Notes under the pieces: generated by a model
What the model saw: the letters and a program-made list of their open reading frames with translations, nothing else
What the model was told of the DNA's origin: nothing
The model's database searches: none
Shown here: piece by piece, positions 8,386-17,902 of the stretch
Position numbering within the stretch: the first letter of the stretch is position 1
How the letters are laid out: each line of letters starts with the position of its first letter
Translations under genes and position numbers: made by a program
NCBI GenBank assembly: GCA_003609755.1
Contig: AP017991.1
Location: 3,055,501 to 3,119,500, forward strand
DNA length: 64,000 nt
From: Planktothrix agardhii NIES-204
GTDB taxonomy: Bacteria; Cyanobacteriota; Cyanobacteriia; Cyanobacteriales; Microcoleaceae
Direction of reading: 5' to 3'

Positions 8386-8745
8386 CTACACATAGTTAAA
8401 ATAAGTCCCCGATAAGCGTAAATTTTTCACGTCTGAGACAACGCCAATTAACTCATCCTGGCTATCGTTACCAATACCACCAAAAATCCGATCGTCTCCA
8501 CTTTGTCCAAAGATTTTGTCGTCACCCTGTTCGCCATAAAGATTATCATTGTCCTCGGCATCAGTGGAGCCTCCACCGAAAATCAGATCGTTTCCTTTGC
8601 CACCATGGACGATATCGTTTCCCTCGCCAGGACGAATATCATCATCACCATCACGTCCAAAAACCTTGTCCTGACCCGATGTGCCGTAAATGAGTTCAGA
8701 AGAATCGGTTCCTAATATGAGATTAAATTCTGATTGATTTTTCAT
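8386..8745 (-). CDS. Short RTX (hemolysin-type calcium-binding repeat) protein
   Basis: The 119-residue product from the ATG at 8745 consists largely of RTX nonapeptides of the GGxGxDxxx type (VFGRDGDDDI, VHGGKGNDLIFGG, LYGEQGDDKIFG, IFGGIGND; about residues 25-100). These bind calcium and form a parallel beta-roll. RTX proteins normally leave through type I secretion using a C-terminal signal. This copy is short and has no catalytic domain. An in-frame TTG at 8805 would add 20 residues that do not look family-like. It may be a truncated descendant of a larger RTX gene. Confidence 0.8.
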   Translation of the reverse strand: MKNQSEFNLILGTDSSELIYGTSGQDKVFGRDGDDDIRPGEGNDIVHGGKGNDLIFGGGSTDAEDNDNLYGEQGDDKIFGQSGDDRIFGGIGNDSQDELIGVVSDVKNLRLSGTYFNYV

Positions 8746-9178
8746 GATTGCACAATACCTTGATGATTCATGGAATACACGCAGTTTAAGGTTTGAATTG
8801 ATCAATAGAGAGATAACAATTCAAACAAAATTTAAAAGACCTTTAAAACCAAGATTCACACCACCCCGTCCGGTCTGAGCAACGGTAAAATTTCTGATGA
8901 ATATTCTCATATTCTAGTCGAATAATTATAAATACCTATAACTCTTATATTTTCTTAACTTAACTTTTAGGGAAACATGAGAATGCTGAAAAGCTAAAAT
9001 CTTGATCCGAACTCATTCATTATATTTTGGATTAATTGAATAGATATCTGTCTTAAGGAAGACTCTTTTTCGGTGTGCTTGCTATTAATATTTATACAGA
9101 TAACTAAGCCAACTGTAAAAAATTAGTATAGTTCAATTCGGTTTATTTAGCTGTAATCAAGCCAATACGGAGGATATC
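8746..9178. other. AT-rich divergent intergenic region
   Basis: About 430 bases separate the RTX gene (reverse) from csbD (forward). No open frame of protein-like composition was found. The region is AT-rich and must hold both promoters; the only clear element is the csbD ribosome binding site GGAGG at 9169-9173. Confidence 0.5.
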
Positions 9179-9361
9179 ATGAGTTTAGAAAATCGTGTTA
9201 AAGCAACGGCAAAAAATATTGAAGGTAAAATTCAAGAAACCGTGGGGGATATAACTGGAGATCCTCAAACTCAAGCGGAAGGAAAAGCCAAGCAAGCCGA
9301 AGCAAAAGTCCGTCATACGGTTGAAGACGTGAAGGATGCAACCAAAGACGCCATTAACTAA
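9179..9361 (+). CDS. CsbD family stress protein
   Basis: The 60-residue, highly charged and helical protein matches CsbD (ENRVKATAKNIEGKIQETVGDITGDPQ, then EGKAKQAEAKVR). Family members are induced by general, osmotic or phosphate stress; the molecular function is unknown. A strong ribosome binding site (GGAGG, 9169-9173) fixes the start. Confidence 0.9.
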   Translation: MSLENRVKATAKNIEGKIQETVGDITGDPQTQAEGKAKQAEAKVRHTVEDVKDATKDAIN

Positions 9362-9362
9362 T

Positions 9363-9410
9363 CAGTTATCAGTAGAGACGTGCTATGGCGCGTCTCTGGC
9401 AGTTATCAGT
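9363..9410 (+). repeat. Hairpin flanked by 11-bp direct repeats
   Basis: AGAGACG (9374-9380) pairs with CGTCTCT (9391-9397). The hairpin is bracketed by identical copies of CAGTTATCAGT at 9363-9373 and 9400-9410. It follows csbD and can terminate it. The arrangement looks like a small palindromic element inserted in, or carrying, the CAGTTATCAGT repeat that is also seen near 18045, 31592 and 59812. Confidence 0.6.
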
Positions 9411-9591
9411 TAACGGTCTATTAAATATTACACTGACTACAGATTACTGAATTGAATATTTTAATGTCAATATTTTAAGGGTAATTATAGTATATTATTT
9501 TTGAGGCTGGCTTGGTTTATGCCTAGTCAGGTTTTTTGATGTTAGACCTTGATCAGAATTTCAGTTGCTACGAAAATAAAATTTAAAATCA

Positions 9592-10206
9592 ATGGAAGAT
9601 CCCCAAAAGACTCGTGTTATTCCCGTTGGAATTATGGCAGGAATTGCCGCCTGCTTAATTGCTGTGGGCGCAGGGTTAAGCTGGTGGACATTAAGCTCCC
9701 GTTCTCCCAAAGAACCCGTTGTTTCCTCCCCAACCCTAACCTTACCACAGCCCACTCCCTCGCCATCGGAAACCGTTGAGAAAACCCTCGCTATTTATTG
9801 GGTAGAGGATAAAAGCGGTAAGTTGGCGATTATTTCCCAACCGATAAAAATTCAAGCCCAAAACGACCCAACGGTATTTTTAAATATCGCCCTGGATCAA
9901 TTATTTGCCGGGGCTTCCGACCCAAATCAATTGAGTGAAATTCCCAAAGGAACAAAACTCCTGAACTTAACCACCAACAACGATGAAGTTTATGTAGACC
10001 TATCCCCAGACTTCACCCAAGGCGGGGGTAGTGCATCCATGATCGGACGCCTAGGACAAATCGTTTATACCTCTACGACCCTTAACCCCAACAGCAAAGT
10101 TTGGCTATCCGTTGCCGGAAAACCTTTAACGGTATTGGGGGGAGAAGGCTTGGAAATTCCGCAACCGATTACTCGTCCGATTTTCGATCAAGAATTTTCA
10201 CGCTGA
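9592..10206 (+). CDS. GerMN domain protein, membrane-anchored
   Basis: The 204-residue protein has an N-terminal membrane helix (about residues 11-32), a Pro/Thr/Ser linker (about 40-62) and a C-terminal GerMN domain. The domain is recognisable by the pattern LAIYWVED, LNIALDQLFAGA, IPKGTKLLNL, VYVDLSPDF, SMIGRLGQIVYTS. GerMN is an extracytoplasmic module first described in Bacillus GerM, linked to envelope or spore cortex. Its cyanobacterial role is unknown. The gene is monocistronic. Confidence 0.85.
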   Translation: MEDPQKTRVIPVGIMAGIAACLIAVGAGLSWWTLSSRSPKEPVVSSPTLTLPQPTPSPSETVEKTLAIYWVEDKSGKLAIISQPIKIQAQNDPTVFLNIALDQLFAGASDPNQLSEIPKGTKLLNLTTNNDEVYVDLSPDFTQGGGSASMIGRLGQIVYTSTTLNPNSKVWLSVAGKPLTVLGGEGLEIPQPITRPIFDQEFSR

Positions 10207-10318
10207 CCCCCCCATATTGTTTTAAAGTTCGGCTAAACCTTCAAGATTGAGTAAAGAGCCAACCGCAGCTACAGCTTAAAAAACGACATGGGTTGGTTCT
10301 GTTGTTTTTGGGTTAAAC

Positions 10319-10347
10319 AGCACCAGGAATTAATCTGAACTGGTGCT
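10319..10347. terminator. Stem-loop between converging genes
   Basis: AGCACCAG (10319-10326) pairs with CTGGTGCT (10340-10347) around a 13-base loop. It lies between the converging GerMN and sacsin-like genes and is probably a bidirectional terminator without a strong T-run. Confidence 0.5.
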
Positions 10348-10433
10348 CTCAATATTTTTGAGATCTCAGCGCAACAACAAATCCTTGTCTTATTTATCAT
10401 TACCGATTTTAAACATTGGTCTCAAGTTATCCA

Positions 10434-13400
10434 TTAACTGTCTAGTAATCGCACAAATCTTAGAAACTTAAGGCTGGGTCTTTCAGTCCGAATTTTAAAA
10501 ACCCTTGCTAAGTAATAATGATCATTATTTTCAGAAAAACTCCACTCCGAACTGCCAACATAGAAGGGGATTCTATCAGCATTAGATTCTTCGGTTGAAG
10601 TAGCCTTTGCATCAATATAAATTTTTAATCCTTTATGACCGGTCACAAGAAAGTCATAAGGACTATCGCTCTCACCCTTTTCATTAAGCCAATTTACATT
10701 ACTCTCACCATATTGAGCAATCAATTTTTGGTAGACGAATGCTTCTCCTGCTCGACCAATATCTGCAATATGTTGTTCGTCTATTGTTCTTTCAGGCACG
10801 TCTACTGCTTCATTGCTACTGATATCTATCGATAATAAGTTTGTGATCGCTTCATAAACCCCCAATTCCTGCAAGGCTAGAATCAACGCTGATGTTTCAC
10901 CCGCTTCAGCAGAATCCTGTAAAAGTTTCAGGACATCCAATTTATCCTTATTTTCGACTAACTCACCAATTTCCTGTAAAGAAACTTCTTTTGTCAAAAC
11001 CTGAATAGTCTTCAATTCTTGTTCGGAAATTTGTTCTCTTAATTCTTGAAATTCTTTGAATTGTACTGAATTTTGAGCAAAATCTTGCAAATCCTGTGCA
11101 GAAATTTCAGGATTCTCTGCCAAATTCGTTAAAACCGATAGCTTTTCTCGATGATTAAGAATGGTGAAAATACCACTACTGACCTCTCTATTATCTAACG
11201 TCTTCAGAAACAGTTGTGCTTTGTTCGCATAAAAGTAATTAAAAAGTTTCTTGATAGATTTATCTTCTTGTTGATTAGACCATTCAATCATAGCCGTAAT
11301 CACTTTAGTAAACTTTGAATCTCCTGTTTTATCATCCATTTCCCAATCTTTTATAGCTTGGTCAATTTCTTTAGCAATGTCTTCAATTGTTCTTGTTTCT
11401 TCTTTCTCAAATAATGATGCAACTTGTTTTAAACTTCTATTTAATAGAAAATTATTCCAGTAATTTGAAGTGAGAAGCTCAAGAATTTCCTTTAACTCTT
11501 CTGGTATGCCTCCATCTTTCTTGAGATCTTTTTCGTGCATCAACAAACCTGACTGATTAGGAAGAATAGAATACAAATTTAAAATTTTGCTATCTTCTTT
11601 CGCTACAAAATAGCTAAAGTTATCGAGCCATTCAATAGCTGTATTCTTATCGTCCGAGTTCAAATATTTAACAAAATTCTCTAGTGTTTTAAAACACTCA
11701 ATATCCTTTGCAATAGATTTCAGTATCCATTCAGTACAGACATCCCAGGAAAAATTTTGTAAATTAGGCAACAGTTGATGAGGTGGAATTTGGCTTGGAT
11801 AAAACTGATTAGCAAACTCCCAAATTGCTAATCTCTTTGAGTCTTGGGGTTGTGAATCTGGGAAATAACTGATCAGCTTATAGATAGGACTACTAAAACT
11901 CCAATATTCGGCTAAATTATCCTTATCCTTTGCTTCTTGAAGCCTCGTTTTGATCTCTTTTGAAACATCTTTGACTGTAAACTGGTTACGATTATTCTCA
12001 AAGCCTCGAATTCCAACATCCAAAAGCTTTCCTCTGCAACCTCGACCCAAATGATCTAAAACATCTTTCAATTCATCAGGAATATTGTTGTCAATATACA
12101 GTTCTTCCTCTACCTTAAATATACCTTCTTGATTGGGAAAAATCGGTTTTTTAGTGTATAATTTGTCTAAGCTCTGTTGTTTTAAGAAATCAAGAAAATC
12201 ATTGAGCCAAGAGATAGCATATTCTGAACTCGCCTTTAGTTTTTGAGCTAGGTTTTTAACCGTTACTAGCTTTTCAATATCATCAACTAAAGTTTCCAGA
12301 AGCCACGAATCTGCTTCTTGCCAAACTTCTGTTGTCCAGGTTTCTAAATTAATTTCATCAGGTACAGCCTCATCTAAATCTCTTGCTAACTTCCAGACAG
12401 TATCTCGTTTTGAAATCAGTTCAGTATTTTGTTTAAAGGTTGTATCAGTCGGAAAGCAACTAACAAGGGTATAAACTGCTTCTCTTAGAGAAGAATGCTC
12501 CTTATGTCTAATCCTTTTATTGATTTCATCAACTGCATTATCAAGATGAAGGATGTTTGACAGTTTATAGGTCAGTTCCTTATGTGCTAGTTTTTCCCTC
12601 CAATCTAAATCTAAAATTTTAAGAACGTCTTTTAAGGGTTCTGGGATCGCTTGATCTTGATGAAGTTCTTTCTTTTTCTTGAATTGATCATATTGATTGG
12701 GAATAATACTATATTCATCTAATAAATTTTCACTATTGTTGGCTGTGAACAGAATAACCTGATCAATCCAAGCCAAAGTCTCTAAAGGTGTTTTAGAGAT
12801 GCAGGTTGCAAGTTGCTCTAGTGTTTTTTGATTATCAATATCTTTCAGTAAATGATTTAGAGTATATTTAATTGCAGAGGGAAAATTCTTGCCAAAATCC
12901 GACTTAAGAATGTCATGCCAATCAAGAATATGATCAGCTTGAGGCAAGCGATCAGCATGAAGTGAAGAAGCTAACTCAGCAAATTGTTTGACTTCAGTTT
13001 TTGATTTATAACTTGGAATCAGTGCGTTTTTTAGGCATATTTTTTTACCTAAAACTGTATCTACAACTGGAGCCTCAATGAGAGAGTTCACAATAACATT
13101 TAAAATCTTTTTTTCGTACCAATCGGCATCAATATTTTCTGGCGATTTAGCATCATTTTTGAGTTTTGCTAACACATGAACATTTTGCCAATCTGATGTC
13201 GTTACCTGAGTGAGTAAATCCCTGTAAAGCAAAGTTGCTTTTTCAAGAATTTCTTGATTCTGAGGAGTTTTATGCTTATTTTCCGGGTTAAGGAAGATGC
13301 CATCTCTGGGTTCAGTGGGATCAAATAAAGGACTGTTAATCACAACTGGATAAGGGAAGTTTTCAGAGCCAATCAGAGGAAATTCACAAAAAAGAGTAGG

Positions 13401-14312
13401 AATTTCCTTAGCCGTTTCCTGAATAGAATAAAGTTCTTCTCCTACAGCCTGAACCTCAACAGCAATAGTAATCGTTTGATCTTCATTCGATAAACAGGCA
13501 ATCGTTTGTTGAGATCCTAAAGACTCAGAACTGTTTCTCTCAATTGTCACCATCGAGAGTTTACCAATCGGATGACGAGTAATTGTTTTATAACTATATT
13601 CTGATTTTGATTCTTGAGTTAGATCTCTAACGGTCACTGATTCAATTGTAGGGATAAAAGCCAGTGTATAAGCGATCGCATTCTGCCAATCCTGAATCCC
13701 TGTCTGAGCGACTTGGAAACCAGCCTGATCTAAAACATAACGAAATGATGTATCACAGTTTAGATTCGGTTGGTAATTTTCCAGATTTGAATAAAGATCA
13801 TTATTCTCCATTTTCTCAAAAATAGAGAAAGCCTCATCAAGCTTCTGAATCATCTCATCTAAGTCTGTGGTACTTCTGTCTAGCAGTACATTAAAACGCT
13901 TGTAGCTAAATCCATCCTCTTCCTCATGTTGTAAAATCCCACTCACTTCAACCTTCCGTGAAAGCAGGTAAGTCGTCATGAAACCTGTTCCATATTTCCC
14001 TGTAGTTTCAGGCATTTCATTAGGTTGGGTTGTGCGTTTCTTACTAGAAACCTGCTCAATTAAACAAGTGATGTTTTTAATTGAGAAAGGATTGCCATTA
14101 TGCTTAAACTCAACATCATCTTTCGTCAGCACAATTTCAACTTTAACTTGTCCATTGGCAACATCCTTAGCATTTTGAAGCAACTCCCAAATCCATCGTC
14201 TTTTGGAAGAAGCTTTATCAGATAGCTTATCAATTCCATCAAGAATGTCCGTGGCAATTCTGTTTTGATATGCCTTCTTCCTGGCATCGTCAGCCTTCTG
14301 TTTGATCCCCAT
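10434..14312 (-). CDS. Sacsin-like GHKL ATPase with C-terminal DUF3883/PD-(D/E)XK-like domain
   Basis: The 1292-residue protein begins with a GHKL (Hsp90/histidine-kinase-like) ATPase domain (about residues 1-260). The N-box is WELLQNAKDVA, the second motif is FKHNGNPFS, and the G2 lid is TGKYGTGFMTTY, as in sacsin-type proteins. A helical middle follows with three related units centred near residues 537, 724 and 917. Each reads roughly (I/L)xPNQxxxx, then IPxxLKD(V/I)L and a Trp/Leu-rich stretch. The last 115 residues resemble DUF3883: IGRAGEAFVYQKL, PYDFLV, then YIDAKAT, which fits the Glu...Asp...(D/E)xK order of a restriction-endonuclease fold. Combinations of GHKL ATPase and nuclease domains occur in bacterial defence proteins, so a defence role is plausible. 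No partner gene is adjacent, and the flanks are housekeeping genes. It is placed alone between GerMN and accB. Confidence 0.8.
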   Translation of the reverse strand: MGIKQKADDARKKAYQNRIATDILDGIDKLSDKASSKRRWIWELLQNAKDVANGQVKVEIVLTKDDVEFKHNGNPFSIKNITCLIEQVSSKKRTTQPNEMPETTGKYGTGFMTTYLLSRKVEVSGILQHEEEDGFSYKRFNVLLDRSTTDLDEMIQKLDEAFSIFEKMENNDLYSNLENYQPNLNCDTSFRYVLDQAGFQVAQTGIQDWQNAIAYTLAFIPTIESVTVRDLTQESKSEYSYKTITRHPIGKLSMVTIERNSSESLGSQQTIACLSNEDQTITIAVEVQAVGEELYSIQETAKEIPTLFCEFPLIGSENFPYPVVINSPLFDPTEPRDGIFLNPENKHKTPQNQEILEKATLLYRDLLTQVTTSDWQNVHVLAKLKNDAKSPENIDADWYEKKILNVIVNSLIEAPVVDTVLGKKICLKNALIPSYKSKTEVKQFAELASSLHADRLPQADHILDWHDILKSDFGKNFPSAIKYTLNHLLKDIDNQKTLEQLATCISKTPLETLAWIDQVILFTANNSENLLDEYSIIPNQYDQFKKKKELHQDQAIPEPLKDVLKILDLDWREKLAHKELTYKLSNILHLDNAVDEINKRIRHKEHSSLREAVYTLVSCFPTDTTFKQNTELISKRDTVWKLARDLDEAVPDEINLETWTTEVWQEADSWLLETLVDDIEKLVTVKNLAQKLKASSEYAISWLNDFLDFLKQQSLDKLYTKKPIFPNQEGIFKVEEELYIDNNIPDELKDVLDHLGRGCRGKLLDVGIRGFENNRNQFTVKDVSKEIKTRLQEAKDKDNLAEYWSFSSPIYKLISYFPDSQPQDSKRLAIWEFANQFYPSQIPPHQLLPNLQNFSWDVCTEWILKSIAKDIECFKTLENFVKYLNSDDKNTAIEWLDNFSYFVAKEDSKILNLYSILPNQSGLLMHEKDLKKDGGIPEELKEILELLTSNYWNNFLLNRSLKQVASLFEKEETRTIEDIAKEIDQAIKDWEMDDKTGDSKFTKVITAMIEWSNQQEDKSIKKLFNYFYANKAQLFLKTLDNREVSSGIFTILNHREKLSVLTNLAENPEISAQDLQDFAQNSVQFKEFQELREQISEQELKTIQVLTKEVSLQEIGELVENKDKLDVLKLLQDSAEAGETSALILALQELGVYEAITNLLSIDISSNEAVDVPERTIDEQHIADIGRAGEAFVYQKLIAQYGESNVNWLNEKGESDSPYDFLVTGHKGLKIYIDAKATSTEESNADRIPFYVGSSEWSFSENNDHYYLARVFKIRTERPSLKFLRFVRLLDS

Positions 14313-14388
14313 ATTTTCCCTATAACTTCCTCAAAAAAGGTAACTCTAAGTAAGTTGAGTCAAGAATTTGGCTATTTAGTTAAACTCC

Positions 14389-14925
14389 TTAATCGGGTTT
14401 AATTTTAATTAATGGCTGGCCATATTCAACGGGAGAACCATTTTGAATTAAAATTTCCATGACTTGGCCAGAAAATTCCGCTTCAATTTCATTCATCAAC
14501 TTCATGGCTTCAATAATGCAAACGCTCTGACCCGTAGAAATGCGATCGCCAATTTCCACAAAAGGCGCTTCATCAGGTGCAGGAGAACGATAAAAGGTTC
14601 CCACCATGGGGGAAGTAATTTCGACCCACTTCGATTCCGGCGAAAGAGGTGGAGGAGCAGCCACTGGCGTTGCTGGGGTCGCTGTAGTGAGATTTTCCCC
14701 AACTGGAGGAACAATCGCAGTGGGTACCACCGGAGACGACACCAACTGTGAACCAACCCCCGCAGCCGTTAACAGAGTTTCAACCGAGGATAAAGCCTGA
14801 GATCCGGGCGAAACTTCTTTACGAACGGTCAGTTCAAAATCTGCGCTTTTGAGTGTTAGCTCTGAAATATTAGTTTTATCGAGATCAGCCAGCAGTTCAC
14901 GAAGCTGGTTCAAATCTAGTTGCAC
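14389..14925 (-). CDS. accB: Biotin carboxyl carrier protein of acetyl-CoA carboxylase
   Basis: AccB carries biotin between the biotin carboxylase and carboxyltransferase in the first step of fatty acid synthesis. The 178-residue product has a helical N-terminus ([20 protein letters not shown]), an Ala/Pro/Thr-rich flexible linker (about 60-95) and a biotinyl domain (about 100-178). The biotinylated lysine is in the EAMKLMNE motif. The gene is 118 bases downstream of efp on the same strand, the usual efp-accB arrangement of cyanobacteria. Confidence 0.95.
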   Translation of the reverse strand: MQLDLNQLRELLADLDKTNISELTLKSADFELTVRKEVSPGSQALSSVETLLTAAGVGSQLVSSPVVPTAIVPPVGENLTTATPATPVAAPPPLSPESKWVEITSPMVGTFYRSPAPDEAPFVEIGDRISTGQSVCIIEAMKLMNEIEAEFSGQVMEILIQNGSPVEYGQPLIKIKPD

Positions 14926-15043
14926 AGTTGGTATGTCTCCCCTAAATTTGCAGTCTATCTTGATTCAGTCCGTTGGGTGTATGTTTGACCCATCGCCCAA
15001 CAGTCTAAACCGCTTAAATATGAAATCATAGTTCGGCGAGTTT

Positions 15044-15601
15044 TCACTCTCGACCTTGGTAGCTGTCGGTACGGGTATCAATCCGAATTCGTTCCCCTTT
15101 AGTAATAAATAAGGGAACCATCACTTGAGCACCTGTTTCCACAATAGCGGGTTTTGTACCCCCCGTGGCGGTATCTCCTTTGACTCCGGGATCGGTTTCT
15201 ACCACTTCTAAGATGACGGAGTTCGGGAGTTCCACTTCCAGAACCTGTTCTCCCCAACGAACCACGCTAACGGTCATGCCATCTTTAAGATATTTAACCC
15301 GATCGCCAATTTCAGATTCCTTCAAACTGGCTTCTTCATAGGTTTCCATATCCATGAAAACGAAGTCTTCCCCATCTTTATAGGTATGTTGCATTTCACT
15401 TTTTTCCAGGGTCGCTTGAGGAACAGTCTCTCCCGCCCTGAAAGTGCGTTCTACTACACTACCGGTCTGTGAGTTTTTGAGTTTTGTCCGCACAAAAGCA
15501 GAACCTTTTCCGGGCTTAACGTGCAGAAATTCTATTACACGCCAGACTGAACCATCTAATACAATCGTGACACCTGTGCGAAAGTCGTTACTGGAAATCA
15601 T
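15044..15601 (-). CDS. efp: Translation elongation factor P
   Basis: EF-P rescues ribosomes stalled at polyproline stretches. The 185-residue length and three-domain beta-barrel layout are normal. The tip loop reads [12 protein letters not shown], giving the lysine at the modification site, and the C-terminal signature [17 protein letters not shown] is present. It is the first gene of the efp-accB unit. Confidence 0.96.
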   Translation of the reverse strand: MISSNDFRTGVTIVLDGSVWRVIEFLHVKPGKGSAFVRTKLKNSQTGSVVERTFRAGETVPQATLEKSEMQHTYKDGEDFVFMDMETYEEASLKESEIGDRVKYLKDGMTVSVVRWGEQVLEVELPNSVILEVVETDPGVKGDTATGGTKPAIVETGAQVMVPLFITKGERIRIDTRTDSYQGRE

Positions 15602-15735
15602 GCAAACACTAATACCTGGGCAGAATAATCGGCATCCTATTTTACCCCAAAATCGGGAACAGGGGATTAATTTTTTTCCTGCGACAACGGGCTAAATAGT
15701 GGCAAGATCAGTATAGAGAACAAAAGTTAAGATTT

Positions 15736-16869
15736 ATGTTGCATTTTTCCAATTCCATGAGAAACACCTATAAACATTGGTTGAAAACGGGTTTAGTGGC
15801 TGTGCTGCTATTTTCCCTATCCGTGGGTCTGAGCGCCGCTTGGTGGGACGGTGACAGTTCCCCAAAACGGGAAAGTATCCTCCCCCAAGGCAATGCCATC
15901 ACCGATGGTCAAGCCCTCTTACGCTATGCTCTGCCCATTGATAACGAAGCGGCGAGAAAAATCCAATTGAGTTTAGAAGGGATTAAGTCCCAACTTCGGG
16001 GAAAACGTTGGAGTAATATTAACGGCAATATCACCACCGCTTCTCGGGTTTTGAGCACCAAAGAGGCAGAATTATTAGCTAATATTCCCGAAGAACGCCA
16101 ACCCCAAGCTCAATTATTAGTTGAACAAATTAAACAGGATATTGATAGTTTGCGGGCGGCGGTTGAATTCAAAGATCCGCAAACGCTTTTATTAACCCAG
16201 GGTAAAATATTAGATAACATTGGCACATTAGAAGAATTAATGGTTCAGGAATTTCCCTTTGAAGTTCCGGCAGAATATTCTAATTTGCCTCAATTGAAAG
16301 GTCGGGCTACCGTTGAAATCAAAACCAATAAAGGTAACTTAACTGTTGTCGTGGATGGTTATAGTGCCCCGGTGACGGCGGGTAATTTTGTTGATTTAGT
16401 GGAACGGGGATTTTATGATGGCTTAAAATTCATTCGTTCAGAAGAATCCTATGCCCTACAAGTTGGAGATCCTGAAGGTGCAGATGATGGTTTTATTGAT
16501 CCTAAAACTGGAAAATATCGGGGCATTCCTCTGGAAATTTTAGCTCAAGGAGATCAAGAACCGATTTATAACACCACTTTTGAAGAAATTGGTCGTTATC
16601 AAGATCATCCAGTTTTGCCCTTTTCTGCTTTTGGAACTTTAGCCTTAGCCCGTCCAGAAGCCATTCCCGACGGCGGATCTTCTCAAATTTTCTTCTTCCT
16701 ATTTGAACCGGAATTAACTCCGGCTGGACTTAATTTATTAGATGGTCGTTATGCTGTCTTTGGCTATGTCACCGAGGGGAAAGAAGTATTAGAAGAACTG
16801 CGAAAAGGAGATGTGATTGAATCAGCAAAAGTGATTCGAGGGGCCGATAATCTTGTTCAACCCTCTTAA
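15736..16869 (+). CDS. Lumenal cyclophilin-type peptidyl-prolyl isomerase (TLP40/CYP38-like)
   Basis: The 377-residue protein has an N-terminal export signal (about residues 15-38, ending SLSVGLSAAWW). A helical domain (about 45-170) is similar to the PsbQ-like bundle of plant CYP38. A divergent cyclophilin domain (about 190-377) carries VEIKTNKGNLTVVVDGYSAPVTAGNFVDLVERGFYDG in pieces, FGTLALARPEAIPDGGSSQIFF, and YAVFGYVTEGKEVLEEL. The plant homologue assists photosystem II assembly in the thylakoid lumen, and the same location is inferred here. It is transcribed away from efp. Confidence 0.9.
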   Translation: MLHFSNSMRNTYKHWLKTGLVAVLLFSLSVGLSAAWWDGDSSPKRESILPQGNAITDGQALLRYALPIDNEAARKIQLSLEGIKSQLRGKRWSNINGNITTASRVLSTKEAELLANIPEERQPQAQLLVEQIKQDIDSLRAAVEFKDPQTLLLTQGKILDNIGTLEELMVQEFPFEVPAEYSNLPQLKGRATVEIKTNKGNLTVVVDGYSAPVTAGNFVDLVERGFYDGLKFIRSEESYALQVGDPEGADDGFIDPKTGKYRGIPLEILAQGDQEPIYNTTFEEIGRYQDHPVLPFSAFGTLALARPEAIPDGGSSQIFFFLFEPELTPAGLNLLDGRYAVFGYVTEGKEVLEELRKGDVIESAKVIRGADNLVQPS

Positions 16870-16955
16870 TTTAGGGTAAATTATTAACAATTAACAGAGC
16901 CAATAAACTGTTAATTGTTAATCTCATATTTCGTTTAATTTATCTATTATTAATT

Positions 16956-17270
16956 ATGGCTATCCTAGAGTTAATTTCTGTTGCTGGTTTGGGTGTATTG
17001 ATGACTTTATTAATTGTCAATTTAGGAAATAATCGAGAACAACAACGTCAATTAGATTCGGCGTTTTATAGATTAGTTGCCGCCCAAGGAGGCAAAGTAT
17101 CCCTAATTCAACTATCAGCTTTAGCCGGAGTTAGCCCCGAAGTCGCTCAAAAATATTTAGATCATCAAGTTCAACTTTTTTTAGCCTTTCCCGAAATTGA
17201 TGACGAGGGAAACACCTTTTATCAGTTTCCTAAATTGCGTTTACCCCCGCGTTTAGAGCGTGAATGGTAA
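16956..17270 (+). CDS. Small membrane-anchored protein with winged-helix-like tail
   Basis: The 104-residue protein has one N-terminal membrane helix (about residues 3-23). A cytoplasmic part (LDSAFYRLVAAQGGKVSLIQLSA, then LAGVSPEVAQKYLDHQ) has the rhythm of a winged-helix domain. It is found, to my knowledge, only as a conserved cyanobacterial protein, and no function can be assigned. It is 86 bases downstream of the cyclophilin gene. Confidence 0.7.
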   Translation: MAILELISVAGLGVLMTLLIVNLGNNREQQRQLDSAFYRLVAAQGGKVSLIQLSALAGVSPEVAQKYLDHQVQLFLAFPEIDDEGNTFYQFPKLRLPPRLEREW

Positions 17271-17285
17271 GGGGTAATTACGAAT

Positions 17286-17534
17286 TACGAATGGGTAATT
17301 CGAGAATATTTTGAGCAGAATCCCTTAGTTGATATTAACACAATTCAACACTATATTGAGTTAACTCGTTTTCCGGTTCCTAATGATGAAGAACATCGAG
17401 GTACCAGTGATTATCCTGGTTTAATTCGGGCGGCGGATTTAATTGGTCAGTTAGCTGATCCAAGGTATATTACTACTGTCCTATTTCTCATCAAAATTCT
17501 TCGATTGCTTGAAATGACTCAATCTGATTTCTGA
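17286..17534 (+). pseudogene. Remnant of an HD-domain-like metalloprotein gene
   Basis: An 83-codon open frame without a start reads YEWVIREYFEQNPLVDIN, then IQHYIELTRFPVPNDEEHRG and YPGLIRAADLIGQLADPRY before degenerating and stopping at 17532-17534. The RFPVP...YPGLIRAADLIGQLADP pattern is that of the cyanobacterial Npun_R2479-type HD phosphohydrolase family, from memory. The 5' part is missing and is replaced by the AATTACGAATTACGAAT repeat at 17277-17293. The last 20 codons look scrambled, so it is a fragment. Confidence 0.6.
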
Positions 17535-17569
17535 ACTAGGAAATAGGCTCCACAAATTTGACAAAATCT

Positions 17570-17893
17570 ATGTTAAAATCATCAATAGTGTTTCGTACAG
17601 GATTAGGATCAGGATTATTTTTTACCCTCTGTTTCATCGGATTAAATAATTCAATATTAAGCAGTTTAGAGTTAGGGATTGTATCGGGATGGTCTGTAGG
17701 TTGTTTAGTCAAATGGTGGCAAATTGATCAAAAACCAGAATCGACGGAAATTTTTAAAATTGAAGCGATCGCCGATAATCTTTCCGGTATTCTGGCTAAA
17801 TCAAAACTATTACCAACTGCTTCTAAATCTACTCCTCGTCCCACCGAAGCTACAACCCTTTTAGGTTGGATTTTTAAACGGAATAAAAGTTGA
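17570..17893 (+). CDS. Hypothetical membrane protein
   Basis: The 107-residue product from the ATG at 17570 has two hydrophobic segments (about residues 12-28 and 33-50) and a polar tail ending in LLGWIFKRNKS. It is not recognised. An in-frame TTG at 17558 would add four residues. It sits between two gene remnants, so it could be a neighbour that is also decaying, though the frame is intact. Confidence 0.5.
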   Translation: MLKSSIVFRTGLGSGLFFTLCFIGLNNSILSSLELGIVSGWSVGCLVKWWQIDQKPESTEIFKIEAIADNLSGILAKSKLLPTASKSTPRPTEATTLLGWIFKRNKS

Positions 17894-17902
17894 TTTTTTG
17901 CT

